Part shown: positions 36,501 to 47,130 of the stretch, piece after piece
Numbering within the stretch: position 1 is the stretch's first letter
Layout of the letters: each line of letters starts with the position of its first letter
Assembly: GCA_001949185.1 (NCBI GenBank)
Contig: BDGG01000002.1
Span: 3,589,427-3,653,426 of the forward strand
Source: Ramazzottius varieornatus
Lineage: Eukaryota > Tardigrada > Eutardigrada > Parachela > Ramazzottiidae
Direction: 5' to 3'
Length of the DNA stretch: 64,000 nt
Notes under the pieces: model-generated
What the model was told of the DNA's origin: nothing
Databases searched by the model: none
Seen by the model: the letters and a program-made list of their open reading frames with translations, nothing else
Position numbers and translations under genes: made by a program

Positions 36501-39230
36501 GTCTCCCGCCATACGCGAACTAGCAATGGTGCCCGAACACTTAACAGTAGCATGCAGGCCACGTACATTGAAACAGGCATGTACCTGGACACCCAGGTCG
36601 CCGTCAAGCGTGTGGGAAAGGCCGTCTATCTCAGCCGAGCTATTCTCCACGACCTCCGTCTGGTAAGAGCCACTGCCCTTAGCACCATAGGTAATAATTG
36701 GACACCGATGCATTGGCGGTCGCTTTAGCTAAGAGATATAAATCACGACAACGTGAATCGCTTCGTCGGACTCTGTACCGAAGCAGGTAACGAGAGCATC
36801 ATTGCCGAGTACTGCAGTAAAGGAAGTCTGGGAAATTTACTGGACAATGATGCGGTCAACTTGGACGAGACCTTTCGTTTCTCCCTGATGAATGATATCA
36901 TTCAGGTATGCAATGCACAGTAGTATTGTTGCAAAGTCGCTGAAATAGTGGCTGAAAGCTGGCTTTACTAGGGAATGTGTTACATACACTCGTCGCCGTT
37001 TCACTCCCACGGTCGGCTGAACAGTTCGAACTGCCTGGTCGACGGCCGTATGTTGGTCCAGATTGCCGACCTGGGTCTGTGGCCACTTCGTCGTCGCTAC
37101 CTGGCCTTCCTCGATCCGGAGGCTGAGGAAGCGGAAATCCGTCCTCTGCTGTGGGTCGCACCTGAACACTTGCGCGAACCCATGCCGGTCAACGGTACAC
37201 CCAAAGGCGACGTGTACGGTTTCGCAATCATTCTCCAGGAGATCGTCTCTCGGTTACCGCCGTACCACGACAACGCCTCCGATACTCGCAGTAAGGAATA
37301 TACAGTACGAAACAATTCGCCCAGATATCCACACTTTTCCAGGAAAGCCTCGAGAGTTTTGTACGAAATAGAATAGATCGTAGAGCAAGAGTCTGATCTC
37401 CTGTTCCCGACCTCCAATTATAAACTCTCGTAACCCAAAGATTCGACAGATTTTATGAAACATGCTTATGCATCTCCTCATGGTACTTGGACACTACCTT
37501 ACGTTTTCAGCTGTCATTCGGGAAGTTAGGAAGGGTCTGAATCCGCCCTATCGACCAGTAGTCGAGAGTGGATCCTGCAACCTCCACGTTCTCACGGTGA
37601 TGCAAGAATGTTGGTCAGAGTTTCCGGAAGAACGCCCGTCATTCGAACTGGTCAGAAGCCGAACACGGCTGCTGATCAAGGACTTTTCGGGTAATCTCAT
37701 GGACAACTTGCTGAAGCGTATGGAGAAGTATTCGAGTGACCTCGAAGAACTGGTTGAGGAGCGCACCGCCGCCTTCATGGAGGAGAAGAAGAAGTCCGAG
37801 GAACTACTTGGCCAGATGCTCCCTAAGTAAGATCAGTCTTCACCGGCAAATTTCACCGTGAAACAGATATCTCCATCATTGCACTGGTTCATACTTTTCG
37901 CTTTCAGAGCTGTTGCAGAGAAGCTAAAGCGGGGAGAGTACATCGAAGCCGAAACATTCATCAGTGTTACCATATGTTTCAGGTAGGTTCGCCCCTGCGC
38001 GCCTGTGGCTTTTGCTGCATGTTAACCGGTACAGCCCTGATAAGGTTCTTGATGGTTGGATACTTGATTTCAGCAACGTCATGGACTTCGCAGAGCTGTC
38101 CGCCAAATCTTCGCCCCTGGAAATCGTCAACCTGCTCAACGGACTCTACAGTAAGCTATGTCCTCCAGAAGCTCAATGTGTGCGAGACACCATCGAATTC
38201 GAGTACGCACGTTCCCATACTTTCCGCTGTTTTACGTCTGATGAAAATGCAGGTCTGATGGAAGGTATTATCAACGAGCACGACGCTTTCAAGGTGGAGA
38301 CCATCGGAGAGTCCTGCGTGGTAAGCCTCGATTTTCTGTGAACTTCAGTTGTTTTTGGAGTACCATTTAACTGCATAGTTCGGTCGCTATTCCATCTGTA
38401 TGGCATTATGTACTCTACTACAGGTTGTCAGTGGATTGCCGATTCGCAATGGTACACGCCATGCGGTGGAACTCGCTAAAATCTCTCTAAAGATTATGCG
38501 AGCTATGGACCGCTACCACGTTCCACATCGTCCCGGAGAACGGCTGCTGCTCCGCTTTGGCATGCATACCGGACCGGCGGCTGCTGGTTGGCCATCGGCA
38601 AAAGTTTCGGCTAATCCCAATGCTAATTTACCTTGCTTGTCGGAATCTTTTAGGTGTCGTGGGACTGAAAATGCCGCGTTACTGCATGTAAGAATATTAT
38701 GAAGTTAACAGTTCGCGGTACCGTGGTTGCTTCTCAAAACATGTTGCTCGATCTCCAGATTCGGGGACACCGTCAACACTGCCAGCCGTATGGAGTCGAA
38801 TGGAGAAGGTGCGTTGCGTTAATGTTAATCTTTTACCCCATTGGGACTTGACGGAAACGTGGCCTTACTTCGCACAGTACCGTTCTCACTAATGTAAAGG
38901 TTGATGAATTGTGGTCATTTGCTGGGAAAGGGTGGTTCTTCCTTGCAGCCACACGCATTCACATCAGCCAAGCCACAAAGGTGCTGCTCGATCAATATCC
39001 AGAATTCATCGTTCACCTGCGCGGTAACATGGATATTAAGGTACTACACCCTCAGGGTTTCGTCAGCATTCTGTACAAAGGTGTTTGAAATACCAGTGAT
39101 GGTTCACGTTATTCGCGTGACGCATTGTGTAACGTGATCTCTCTCCGCACAGGGCAAAGGAAGCATGACCACGTACTGGCTGGTAGATTGGGTGGCTCAG
39201 GTCGCGACGACCTATGGATCGAGCTTGTAA
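33538..39230 (+). CDS. Receptor guanylyl cyclase 1 (metal-site deficient, beta-like)
   Basis: This single-pass receptor should bind a peptide outside and make cGMP inside. The 23 exons are: 33538-33833, 33903-34182, 34435-34573, 34714-34757, 34824-34862, 34949-35098, 35158-35295, 35383-35433, 35503-35679, 35739-35965, 36039-36106, 36169-36662, 36729-36905, 36972-37290, 37511-37826, 37908-37982, 38074-38150, 38253-38320, 38424-38586, 38654-38687, 38759-38808, 38949-39040, 39153-39230; 1183 residues. Domains in order: signal peptide, ligand-binding (ANF receptor) domain, transmembrane helix (AAIVVGGALGLMVFMVLIA), Ser-rich linker, kinase homology domain (VAVKRV lysine kept), dimerisation coiled coil, cyclase domain. 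In the cyclase, FSDIVGF reads FSNVMDF (Asn codon 38075-38077) and IGDAY reads IGESC (Glu codon 38309-38311), so both metal aspartates are gone. Transition-state Asn and Arg (VNTASR, 38775-38789) and guanine-contact Glu/Cys (KVETIG, RYCIFG) remain. It cannot be an active homodimer. Confidence 0.92.
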
Positions 39231-42200
39231 TCACACAAGTAGAAAATATTCGAATTTCATTCCTGGTTCAAGAAGTTTCAGTCCAAACCTTCGTTTTATC
39301 CTAGCATGAGAACAATCTGAAGCGGTGAGAGAAGCTGGGTGTGTTCCTTGCACGTACCAGAACCGCTCAACGAACGTTCGTGTCACGGTATTCGTGGGAT
39401 TTCCGAAGCCACACTTCGGGGCTGTATGTGCTGTAAATGGCTTTTCTAATCCAACATATCCAAGACACCAGTTCGTGCTGTACAAATAAATCAAGAGTTC
39501 CGTTTTGGCTAATTAACACTCCATTCTTTGTCTTTTGGGATTGAAAATCCGGATTAATACCGGCGATTGGTTACACGTGTTTTCCTTCAATGCTCTGCTA
39601 ATTACTATGTACCTATGTACGCATCCCCCACTTGATTGCCGTGGAGCCGGAGTTTAATTCTTAGGTGTGCAGTCAAGTTCCTCTTGAATCTCTATCTCAG
39701 TTCCTTCAAGACGTCCCGTCATAATCAATGTAACAATCTTGGTAGCTTTTGTTCGGTCTGGAAAAAGTGAGGCGACTCACAAAACAATAATTTCCGAAGG
39801 TATTGATTAGGGACTGAATCAGATGGTTGGTCATTATGGCTACACTGCAGGATGCGATGATAAACAATCAAGGTGCTGCGTGTATCTCTTTTCCAGTATC
39901 CAACATTCATCCACCCACGAGGCATCGTGGATATCGAACGCTTCACATGGTGGTGCAAACATTTCCAAAATGTTCTGATTGACCTTTTACCCTTGCTGAC
40001 GCAATCGACTCGATCGGTTCCTGCCTTCCTGGATTTTCATGGATTACGGCAAAAGGGAGGAAAAATCTGACGGGAACTGGGTCATTTCAGCAAGGCGCCG
40101 GGACCTTCAAACCGGGCACGGGTATCAGCAGCCATAGCAGGTACACCGGCTGTAGTGTACCACAGTCTGATCAGCAAAGTTGATACCGTTTTTTCTGTTG
40201 CTCGTCCCCGCCCAGTTTTTTCAACTCGGACTATTCCCTTACAGTCAGTAAACAACCAGCTTTGTTTCCCTACGTGTTGGAAAAGGATCCGACAAAATCC
40301 AAGTTTGGGAGAAAACCCCAACTATAATTCAGACCTATGACGCTGGTTATAAAACAGAACGCGGTATCTTGAGCAGCAGGTTTGTCAATTCCCACTCCTC
40401 CGGTAAATGCATAAAGAGTTTGCGTCTTCATTTAACAAATTACGGAACCACGTGTTTTGTGCACGGTTTGAGCCACTGGATCAAAACTTACCGACGAGTT
40501 TTTAACTGATGGAATCACAGGGGCTGGTACTCGATCGACCAACGACGGCAAGAAAGGTGGAGCTAATGTGCGCGATATGATCCGAGCAAGCTCCGTCTTT
40601 GTGCACCGGTCTGATTTCTTCCCATGGACAGGCCAACACCGCCACCTCAAATCCGACCAGCCCACTCGACGGACACTATGTTCCTGTATCTACGCAGTTT
40701 TTGACAGTGGAATCTGCACTCTATCAAAAAACAAAAGTTTTAAGAGCAAACACCACCCCCTGAATTTTGAATTTTCACTGGTTTTCCGCTGGTCTGACCT
40801 GTAGCCACATAGCCTCGCCGCGCCGACAAGGGTTTCGTGGAGACAAAAGAGAAAACGCCGCGCTGATTTGACCAAAATGAAACCCGCAGTAGGTCTTCAG
40901 TATCATGTTCGGGTCAATTTTGACTCAGTGGTTCCGTAAGTGTTAAGTTGAAGGAACAATCTGAAAGGAACAGCACTGAAAATTTAGGCTTCAAATGGTT
41001 GTTTTTCCGGTTTTTCCGGTTTGTCCGGTTTGTCCGGTTTTTCCGGTGAATCTTCCCCTTCCGAAAAAGCTTGGGTGTGCTTTTCTCGACGGTATTCCGA
41101 AGAGTCTTGGTAGTGGCATTTGCGCACATACACTGTTTAACAGACCGCGGTTTTGTCTGTCTTTTGATGTCACGGTGTCTCTAAGGAAAACGAACCGGAT
41201 GCTCAGCGAATTTTCACTGAAAAGCTGATCAGTGCTTAGGCAGTTTCCGATCGGCGTTTTCGCCCACCCGGGCTTTGTTCTGGCCTACTGAGTTTTTGTA
41301 AAACGAATTTCCGGAGTTAGAATGAGCTTCGTACAGATTCCACGTCCTGGAAGGAGTACTGAGCCGACGAGAAGAACTGTGGAAAACAGTGTCAACTTTG
41401 CCGAATCGGACTGGGTTTCTTCTACGTAGTACGAGTACATTAGTATTTAATCTGCTTGTCGGATATTTCAAAAATACTATACTCGCAGAAAGTTCATTAT
41501 TAAACGAGGCTTAATGGACCTTGCTCGCAGTAATACGCACCGGACTCTTCAAGTTTTCAATGGGTTGTTTTGTATTGCAATCTCTTTTCTCACTGCATTA
41601 CACGTACTTCGCCAAATTATGGGCAGGACAAAATTTCGGGCACCGGCCGAGAGCGGCAGGTTTTCGATCTATTGGTCAGCTTTAGCTGACCCTTGCCGCT
41701 TTCGGGCAGTGCCAAAAGTTTGTCCATGCTCATGATTAGGCAAAGTACGTGTATATATAAGTGATTTCTGGAATGCTCACCGTCATCGCCGGGTGAAAAT
41801 CAAACCGTTCCACGCTTCCCGAAACCTTTGGCGTAAACATCGCGTCATCCGGGCTCTGCCACGCCTTGTTCCATCGTACCGAACTATATATACTGTAGTT
41901 CGGCACACTTTACTCAGCAGTAACAAAAGGGAACGACCTAAGGCCAGATCGGTAATATCCGAGTATTCAACCGCTGATGTCGACACCTTGCTCTCTCTTG
42001 ATGAAATAGGACCTGCTCCGCCCTGGCACATTTCGAATAATTAATTTTCCCAGCATTTTGTATGTAGTATACGTTGTTAACGATGCGCCGCACAACAACA
42101 AGGCAGATGACTGGGCGTATCGCATTTCCGCAAATCAGCTCCTGGTTAACTTATGACGTCAACTATATCCTTAAGTCATTAAAACCCTCCTAGCTACCGA

Positions 42201-42322
42201 TAATGGTATAAATCCAGTTCGGCATCTTTCCTGACATGTGAACATTCTTCCAGAGCTTTTCAACCGTTAGTCTAGCTCTTGATGATAATTTTTCACCGAA
42301 ATCGCAGATCTTCTAGTGGGAC
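39231..42322. other. Intergenic region between guanylyl cyclase 1 and the neuropeptide-like gene
   Basis: AATAAA at 39485-39490 is a plausible 3' signal for guanylyl cyclase 1. A 9-base tandem repeat lies at 41001-41046. An open frame at 41793-42044 (start GTG, ending PPWHISNN) has no supporting feature. No other gene is recognised in about 3 kb. Confidence 0.4.
41001..41046. repeat. 9-base tandem repeat (TTTTTCCGG / TTTGTCCGG)
   Basis: Five units of 9 bases, two variants differing at one position, in tandem in intergenic DNA. Read in frame it would give VFPVFPVCPVCPVFP, but no gene context supports translation. Confidence 0.75.
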
Positions 42323-42901
42323 ATGACGGCTATGGTGGTTTGCAATATGATATGGTGGGTGACCCTACATCAGTCGGTTTGCCTCCCGATGCCATCGACT
42401 GGGTTGCCAATATCCTATCCGCTAACAAAATCAACAGCATTCCCCGTGCATCAGTTAAGTCATGCTACTTCGGACTTGGATTTGCCTGGCGAACGACCCG
42501 ACAACAACGTTGAGCTCAAGCTCGGTCGGATGGGTAGTTCGAGTCTGCCCAGTGAAAGCGATTCGCCCTTTCGGTTCTTGGATAGGAAGAAGCGACAGAT
42601 TTCTCTGCATTTAAAAGAACCCACCCCGGATTCGGACGCTCTGGGATACAGCGCACCTTATCGCTTTCTTGAAGCTGACAACGGTCGCAAAATCCCACAT
42701 CCCTCGCCACCACCCTCCCGAACGACCAGGCACTGGAGTACGGGCTACACGACTAGCCATTTTCACCGCAGAGGAAACTCGGGAAAGGCCGATTTAGATA
42801 CACCATATCGCTTTCTCGACCTCCGAAAACGAAACACAACTTTCAAACTCCCGAGCGTCAATCTTACCCACTTAACGCGCGGATCTCCGGATTTTGTTTA
42901 A
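42323..42901 (+). CDS. Candidate neuropeptide precursor with three RFL[D/E] peptides
   Basis: A single open frame of 192 codons begins MTAMVVCNMIWWVTLHQS, which can act as a short signal peptide. The rest is polar and carries three near copies of one peptide: SPFRFLD followed by RKKR, APYRFLE followed by ADNGRK, and TPYRFLD followed by LRKR. Each repeat is close to di- or tribasic residues suitable for prohormone convertase cleavage. The middle one has a Gly before the basic pair, which could give an amidated end. Conserved repeats between variable spacers are the signature of neuropeptide precursors. The sequence does not match a family I know; a C-terminal RF-amide is excluded because RF is internal. 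A competing frame (42316-42513) over the first 150 bases also looks protein-like, so an upstream exon and a different N-terminus are possible. Confidence 0.6.
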   Translation: MTAMVVCNMIWWVTLHQSVCLPMPSTGLPISYPLTKSTAFPVHQLSHATSDLDLPGERPDNNVELKLGRMGSSSLPSESDSPFRFLDRKKRQISLHLKEPTPDSDALGYSAPYRFLEADNGRKIPHPSPPPSRTTRHWSTGYTTSHFHRRGNSGKADLDTPYRFLDLRKRNTTFKLPSVNLTHLTRGSPDFV

Positions 42902-42990
42902 CAATGATATTATTATGGCTCATGCATTCGTAAAGCCTGCAACATAACACACGCCTTGTATGCTGTAATGCAGAAACTGATGTATGCAGT

Positions 42991-43612
42991 GTACACGCAC
43001 GACGAGATATTCCGGGCCAGTAAAAATTACGGACCAGGCCTTTTCGCTACGGCGGAAAGCACGGGCAGGTGATTCTTGCTTCAAGTAAAAACCACATCGA
43101 AGGCTGCACTGCTGTACGTGCGTGCTGGATATTGGGCCGAGGAGCTAAAGCTTGTCATACAGTGTACCAAAAAATTAACCATCGAAAATGGGTGTTGGAA
43201 GAAGCCAGATGGAAATGGCCAATGAAATTAGCGCATGCGGCGGATCAAAACCGTTATTGGTCACAGGATAACTAAGCTTCTGTTTAATTGTTACGCCCAT
43301 TATCGACGGTTAATTTTTGGTACACTGTATTAATGTTATAGCAGTCAGATCTTCATTATACCTTCGACAGTTCAAACTATTCCAAGGCTTCTCCGGCCTC
43401 CGGGAGAAAGTCGACAGCAGCATAGAAGCGTTAGAGTAAAAGAGCTGATCAGCTGATGGCCACTGTCCATGATAATTTTCTACGGTTGAATTTTACTACG
43501 TTACGTCATTTGTGCGATTTCTGTTTCTGACTTTCATGCAATTATGAATTTGCCGTCTTTTCCGCCTGGCCCATAATTTTTACTGGCCCGTAATATCACA
43601 TCGTGCGTGTAC
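42991..43612. repeat. Family B inverted-repeat element with a nested insertion
   Basis: The left end gtacacgcacgacgagatat and the right end atcacatcgtgcgtgtac are complementary over most of 40 bases, including the inner gggccagtaaaaatta / taatttttactggcccg style arms. The interior shares CGCTACGGCGG and CTACGTTACGTCAT with 5774-6275. The element at 43158-43329 is inserted in its middle; without it the copy is about 450 bases. Confidence 0.75.
43158..43329. repeat. Tc1-like MITE nested in a family B element
   Basis: The 172-base element has arms tacagtgtaccaaaaaatta and, on the other side, the complement of tacagtgtaccaaaaattaa, about 27 bases each, with TA at the edges. It shares the TACAGTGTA terminus with 14823-14977 but not the interior. 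Confidence 0.75.
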
Positions 43613-43663
43613 TGAGAAAGATTTTAGGCATGCTTATTTTATGTTGTGCACTAGTAAAATCGT

Positions 43664-44695
43664 TCAAAATCTTGATCCTGTATGACCTCCAGTGGCACGT
43701 GACCCTCGGCTTCCCTCTGAGACCGGCACTCTGAGTCCAAAGAGCTTTTTGATAGAGTTAAAGATATCCTTGTTCCCGATATTGAACAGAACCGGATTGA
43801 CGGCGGACAAGGAGTATCCCAGCCAGTAGGCCACATCAATGTACAGCTCTGATGATTCATAATGGAAAAGGTGCATCCGAATTAGGTAAACGATCCAGGG
43901 CATCCACAGCGCCACCTGCGCGATCACCAACAACGTCAGTACCCAAAAAGCTTGGCGCTCTTGACGCTTCCTATTTCGCGAGACTTGTCGAGTGGGGGCA
44001 GCAGCTGGCTCAGGATGCGTAATATTAATACCCCTCTTGTAAATGGTGACCAGCGTAAGTACGTAGCAGGTAACAACGATGGGTGTCGGCAGCCACCCGT
44101 CCATAACCGATACTGGAAATGATGAGGCGAAAACAGGAAGACCGTCATGTTCCCATGAGCAGCTTCGTTCCTTCTCGGTCAACCACCCAAAGGTCATCCG
44201 CGTATGGATGAAACCGGGTAAAATGGTAGCGTTGACAATCAGCCAACTGAGTACAATACCAATCAAGGCTTTTAACCTGTTGTTATATTCGCGATATGAG
44301 ACTGGCCAATGAGCAGCCCATAATCGGTCGAAAGATACGATAACCAAGGTCCATACGCTGACGTTCGTGACTGTGTAGTCAAAGTACATGTAGAATGAGC
44401 ACGACGCTGTACTCAGCGGCCAGTATTTATAGTATTCGTATACAATGGAGCACGGAATGCAAATTGCCCCTACCAAGAAGTCGGAGATCGCCATGTTCAG
44501 TAGGAGATAGTTGAAAGGATTACGAACTCGTTTTTCACGTATAAACGTTACGATAACGAGAAGGTTTGCTACGATGGTGAAAATGCACAGAAGAACGAGA
44601 AGCAGCACTACCCACCAAGCTGTTGGTACCATTAGAGTCCACCATTCTGGTGAAGTCGCATTTTCCGACGAGCTTGAAAAGGAAGCATTCATCAT
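43664..44695 (-). CDS. Class A GPCR A, biogenic-amine / muscarinic-like
   Basis: This intronless 343-residue receptor starts MMNASFSSSS with two N-glycosylation sites. Helix 3 contains the amine-binding aspartate (YMYFDYTVTNVSVW) and ends in FDRLWAAHWP, a DRL variant of the DRY motif. Cysteines in helix 3 (ASCSFY) and loop 2 (RSCSWEH) can form the standard disulfide. The third loop is short and basic (RNRKRQERQ). Helix 6 reads ALWMPW and helix 7 GYSLSAVNPVLF, with NPxxF in place of NPxxY. Spacing around the aspartate resembles muscarinic and histamine receptors, but the muscarinic helix 6 Asn is not present, so acetylcholine is not assured. The 1.0 kb gene is paralogous to the one at 45152-46159 on the same strand. 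Confidence 0.9.
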   Translation of the reverse strand: MMNASFSSSSENATSPEWWTLMVPTAWWVVLLLVLLCIFTIVANLLVIVTFIREKRVRNPFNYLLLNMAISDFLVGAICIPCSIVYEYYKYWPLSTASCSFYMYFDYTVTNVSVWTLVIVSFDRLWAAHWPVSYREYNNRLKALIGIVLSWLIVNATILPGFIHTRMTFGWLTEKERSCSWEHDGLPVFASSFPVSVMDGWLPTPIVVTCYVLTLVTIYKRGINITHPEPAAAPTRQVSRNRKRQERQAFWVLTLLVIAQVALWMPWIVYLIRMHLFHYESSELYIDVAYWLGYSLSAVNPVLFNIGNKDIFNSIKKLFGLRVPVSEGSRGSRATGGHTGSRF

Positions 44696-45151
44696 ATCTT
44701 CCGCACTAAAACCTTATTGGCATAACCAGATAGGGAAGTGGACATGAGAAATGAGAAATTCAAACTGCACAGCGGACCTCCAACCTCTACCGTCAAAAGG
44801 CGGACCTCAATGCATGCGCAGCCTTTATCTCACAGCTTCATCATTATCTGGGCCGACAACGACACTGCTCTCCCCATGCACAGTATCCTAGGGTTTCCGG
44901 TAATCAAAATGTCCTCCGACGGAACAAGGGAGCTGAAGAGTTGCAGGGTACAGCTGCGAACCGACTTTCTTTCACTCTACAGCATATTATCTGTCATTAC
45001 CAATCACTAACACTATGAGATCAATACTTTAAGCCATTTTTTCCTTGGATTCGGGCGAGATTTCCCGTCAGACCGACAACGCGCATCCGTGATTCCGTTC
45101 ATCTGTTTGCTCGGGCTGTGATTCAGTTTTTCGTTCACGCCTACATTTCGA

Positions 45152-46159
45152 TTAGCTTCGAATTCCTTGGTCACCTGGATCGGCGGGAGCGAGATATCTC
45201 GTCATTCGTGTTCCACGGCTCTCAGCGGCTACTCTTTGACGCGCTCGCAATCCGAATACTCTTCTGACTGCGTGGCAGATGTCCCTGTTCCCAATCATCA
45301 GTAGTATAGGGTTGACGGCTGACAGCGAATACCCCAACCAATACGCTACTGTGACGTAGACTTCCGACGTTTCATATTGCAGAAGATGCTTCCGCATCAG
45401 GTAGGCCATCCAGGGCATCCACAGCGCCACCTGCGCAACCACCAGCAATGTCAGCACCAAGAAGGCTTGGCGCTCTTGCCGACGTCGGTTGCTCGCATTG
45501 TGTCGAGTGGGACCGGCTGGCATTGGCTGCGCAAAATAACCTATCTTATGAACTTTGATCACAATGACCATGTAGCAGACTAGAACGATTGGTGTCGGTA
45601 GCCAACCGTTGATAACGGATGTGGGAAATGATGAGGCCAAACTCGACAGGCCGTCATGCTCCCATGCACAGCGTTTTTCTTTCTCAGTTAGCCATCCAAA
45701 AATTATCCGTGTGTAAATGTAACCAGGTAAAACAGTGGCGTTAACGGCCAGCCAGCTTAGCAGGACACCGATCAACGCTTTGGAGATCTTGTTATGCCGG
45801 TGATAGGTGGTCGGCCACTGGACAGCCCAGAAGCGGTCAACCGCAATGACGACTAGTGTCCAGACGCTGACGTTCGCCGCTGTGTAATCAAAGTACATGT
45901 AGAAGGAGCAGATGGTTTCGTTCAATGGCCAGTACTGGTAATATTCGTATATCAAGGAAAAGGGCATGCACACTGCTCCGACCAGGAAGTCCGAAGACGC
46001 CATGTTTAGTAGTAAGAGATTGAATGGCTTTCGGAGTCGAGCTTCACGGAGAAGAGTGACAATAACAAGGAAGTTGAGCACGCTCGTAAGGGTGCTCAAG
46101 ATAATGAGGGACAACCACCAGTGTGAAGGCTTCAACGTGACCCACCACTCTCTTAGCAC
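45152..46159 (-). CDS. Class A GPCR B, tandem paralogue of GPCR A
   Basis: It is clearly homologous to GPCR A along its whole length (for example NLLLLNMASSDFLVGAV, YMYFDYTAANVSVWTL, WMPWMAYLMRKHL, GYSLSAVNPILL), about 60 per cent identical by eye. The aspartate of helix 3, the disulfide cysteines and DRF (VDRFWAVQWP) are kept. Odd point: the codon at 46159 is GTG. The same frame stays open about 37 codons further upstream (including the glycosylation sites QNATF and FNSTR) to a TGA without an ATG. The true start is therefore in an upstream exon I cannot place, or has been lost. The C-terminus ends GDQGIRS. Tandem position and orientation point to a local duplication. Confidence 0.85.
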   Translation of the reverse strand: MLREWWVTLKPSHWWLSLIILSTLTSVLNFLVIVTLLREARLRKPFNLLLLNMASSDFLVGAVCMPFSLIYEYYQYWPLNETICSFYMYFDYTAANVSVWTLVVIAVDRFWAVQWPTTYHRHNKISKALIGVLLSWLAVNATVLPGYIYTRIIFGWLTEKEKRCAWEHDGLSSLASSFPTSVINGWLPTPIVLVCYMVIVIKVHKIGYFAQPMPAGPTRHNASNRRRQERQAFLVLTLLVVAQVALWMPWMAYLMRKHLLQYETSEVYVTVAYWLGYSLSAVNPILLMIGNRDICHAVRRVFGLRARQRVAAESRGTRMTRYLAPADPGDQGIRS

Positions 46160-47130
46160 AGGATTCCTGGTCGAGTTGAAGGTCGCGTTCTGGTCGCAGA
46201 GAACGCGGAGATATTCCTGTCCATTTTCCAGGTTGGGTTCTTCAACGCAAAAGCATGAAATTTCGATGTTTCATGCAGTGTTCATCAGGAAGACTGACTG
46301 CTTGAATCCCAAAATGCCGTTCCATCCAAAGTGACGATGGGCATTTCCTCACAACAAAGATTTGCATTGATTGGAGTCAGTGTTTGCAGTCTTGGGTTAT
46401 TTCCTAAAGATTCCCATCAGATGTACCGGTAATGAGAATAGTCACGAAAAGCGCACTAGTCTGTCAGCATCGAAGCAGGAGCTCATTACAACGCCGGTAA
46501 CTTTAGACCCACACCTGTAAGCTTATACAGTAAGATTCAGATTTCCTCGAGCCGTTCAGGGATAAATTGGATGGAAGCATCCGGATCTTATATGTTAGCC
46601 GGTTGCTATTTCCTAGCTGGGTGGTATACCCCGAACAACTGATACCAAATCCTAAGATTTCCGTCAGATCGTTCCTCGAACCACGGTAGTCCTGTGTGTG
46701 CGATGGAATGTCTGCTGTTTCCTGAGGCCGTCGATGCAACGTCCACGAAGAGCCCAGTACATGAACGTTAACCTGGAATAAAACTAGACGCGACTGAAGT
46801 GCTGTGCAGGTACTATAACGAACTTTCAGCTCATTAGACGGGTACCGGCCGGGTGTCGTGTTGTGATAAGGAATTCATAACGGACTCCTTTACGAGGAAC
46901 ACGCTACTGGGTGACATTTTATCTGTAATTGATTTATTCTCACAAACAGAGCTAGCTTTCCCCCGACTGTCATGAACGAAAGTTGCTGCGACCATAGCGC
47001 TTCACTCTCAGTACATCGGCATTTTCAGGAGGGACTGTTCTGATCACGATGACTTTATAATTTGATGATTGGGACGTGGGCAAATGGATGGGACCAGATC
47101 GTTCAAGTGGCGCTACTTAGCGCTCTCTGG
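46160..47130. other. Intergenic / 5' region of GPCR B
   Basis: The first 110 bases continue the open frame of GPCR B. Beyond that, no gene is recognised. At 47097-47130 starts a fragment resembling the family E hairpin (agatcgttcaagtggcgcta). Confidence 0.4.

Noticed and set aside
41793-42044. Open frame of 84 codons ending PPWHISNN
   Set aside because: It starts with GTG, has no splice partner and no domain. It could be an upstream exon of the neuropeptide-like gene, but nothing links them.
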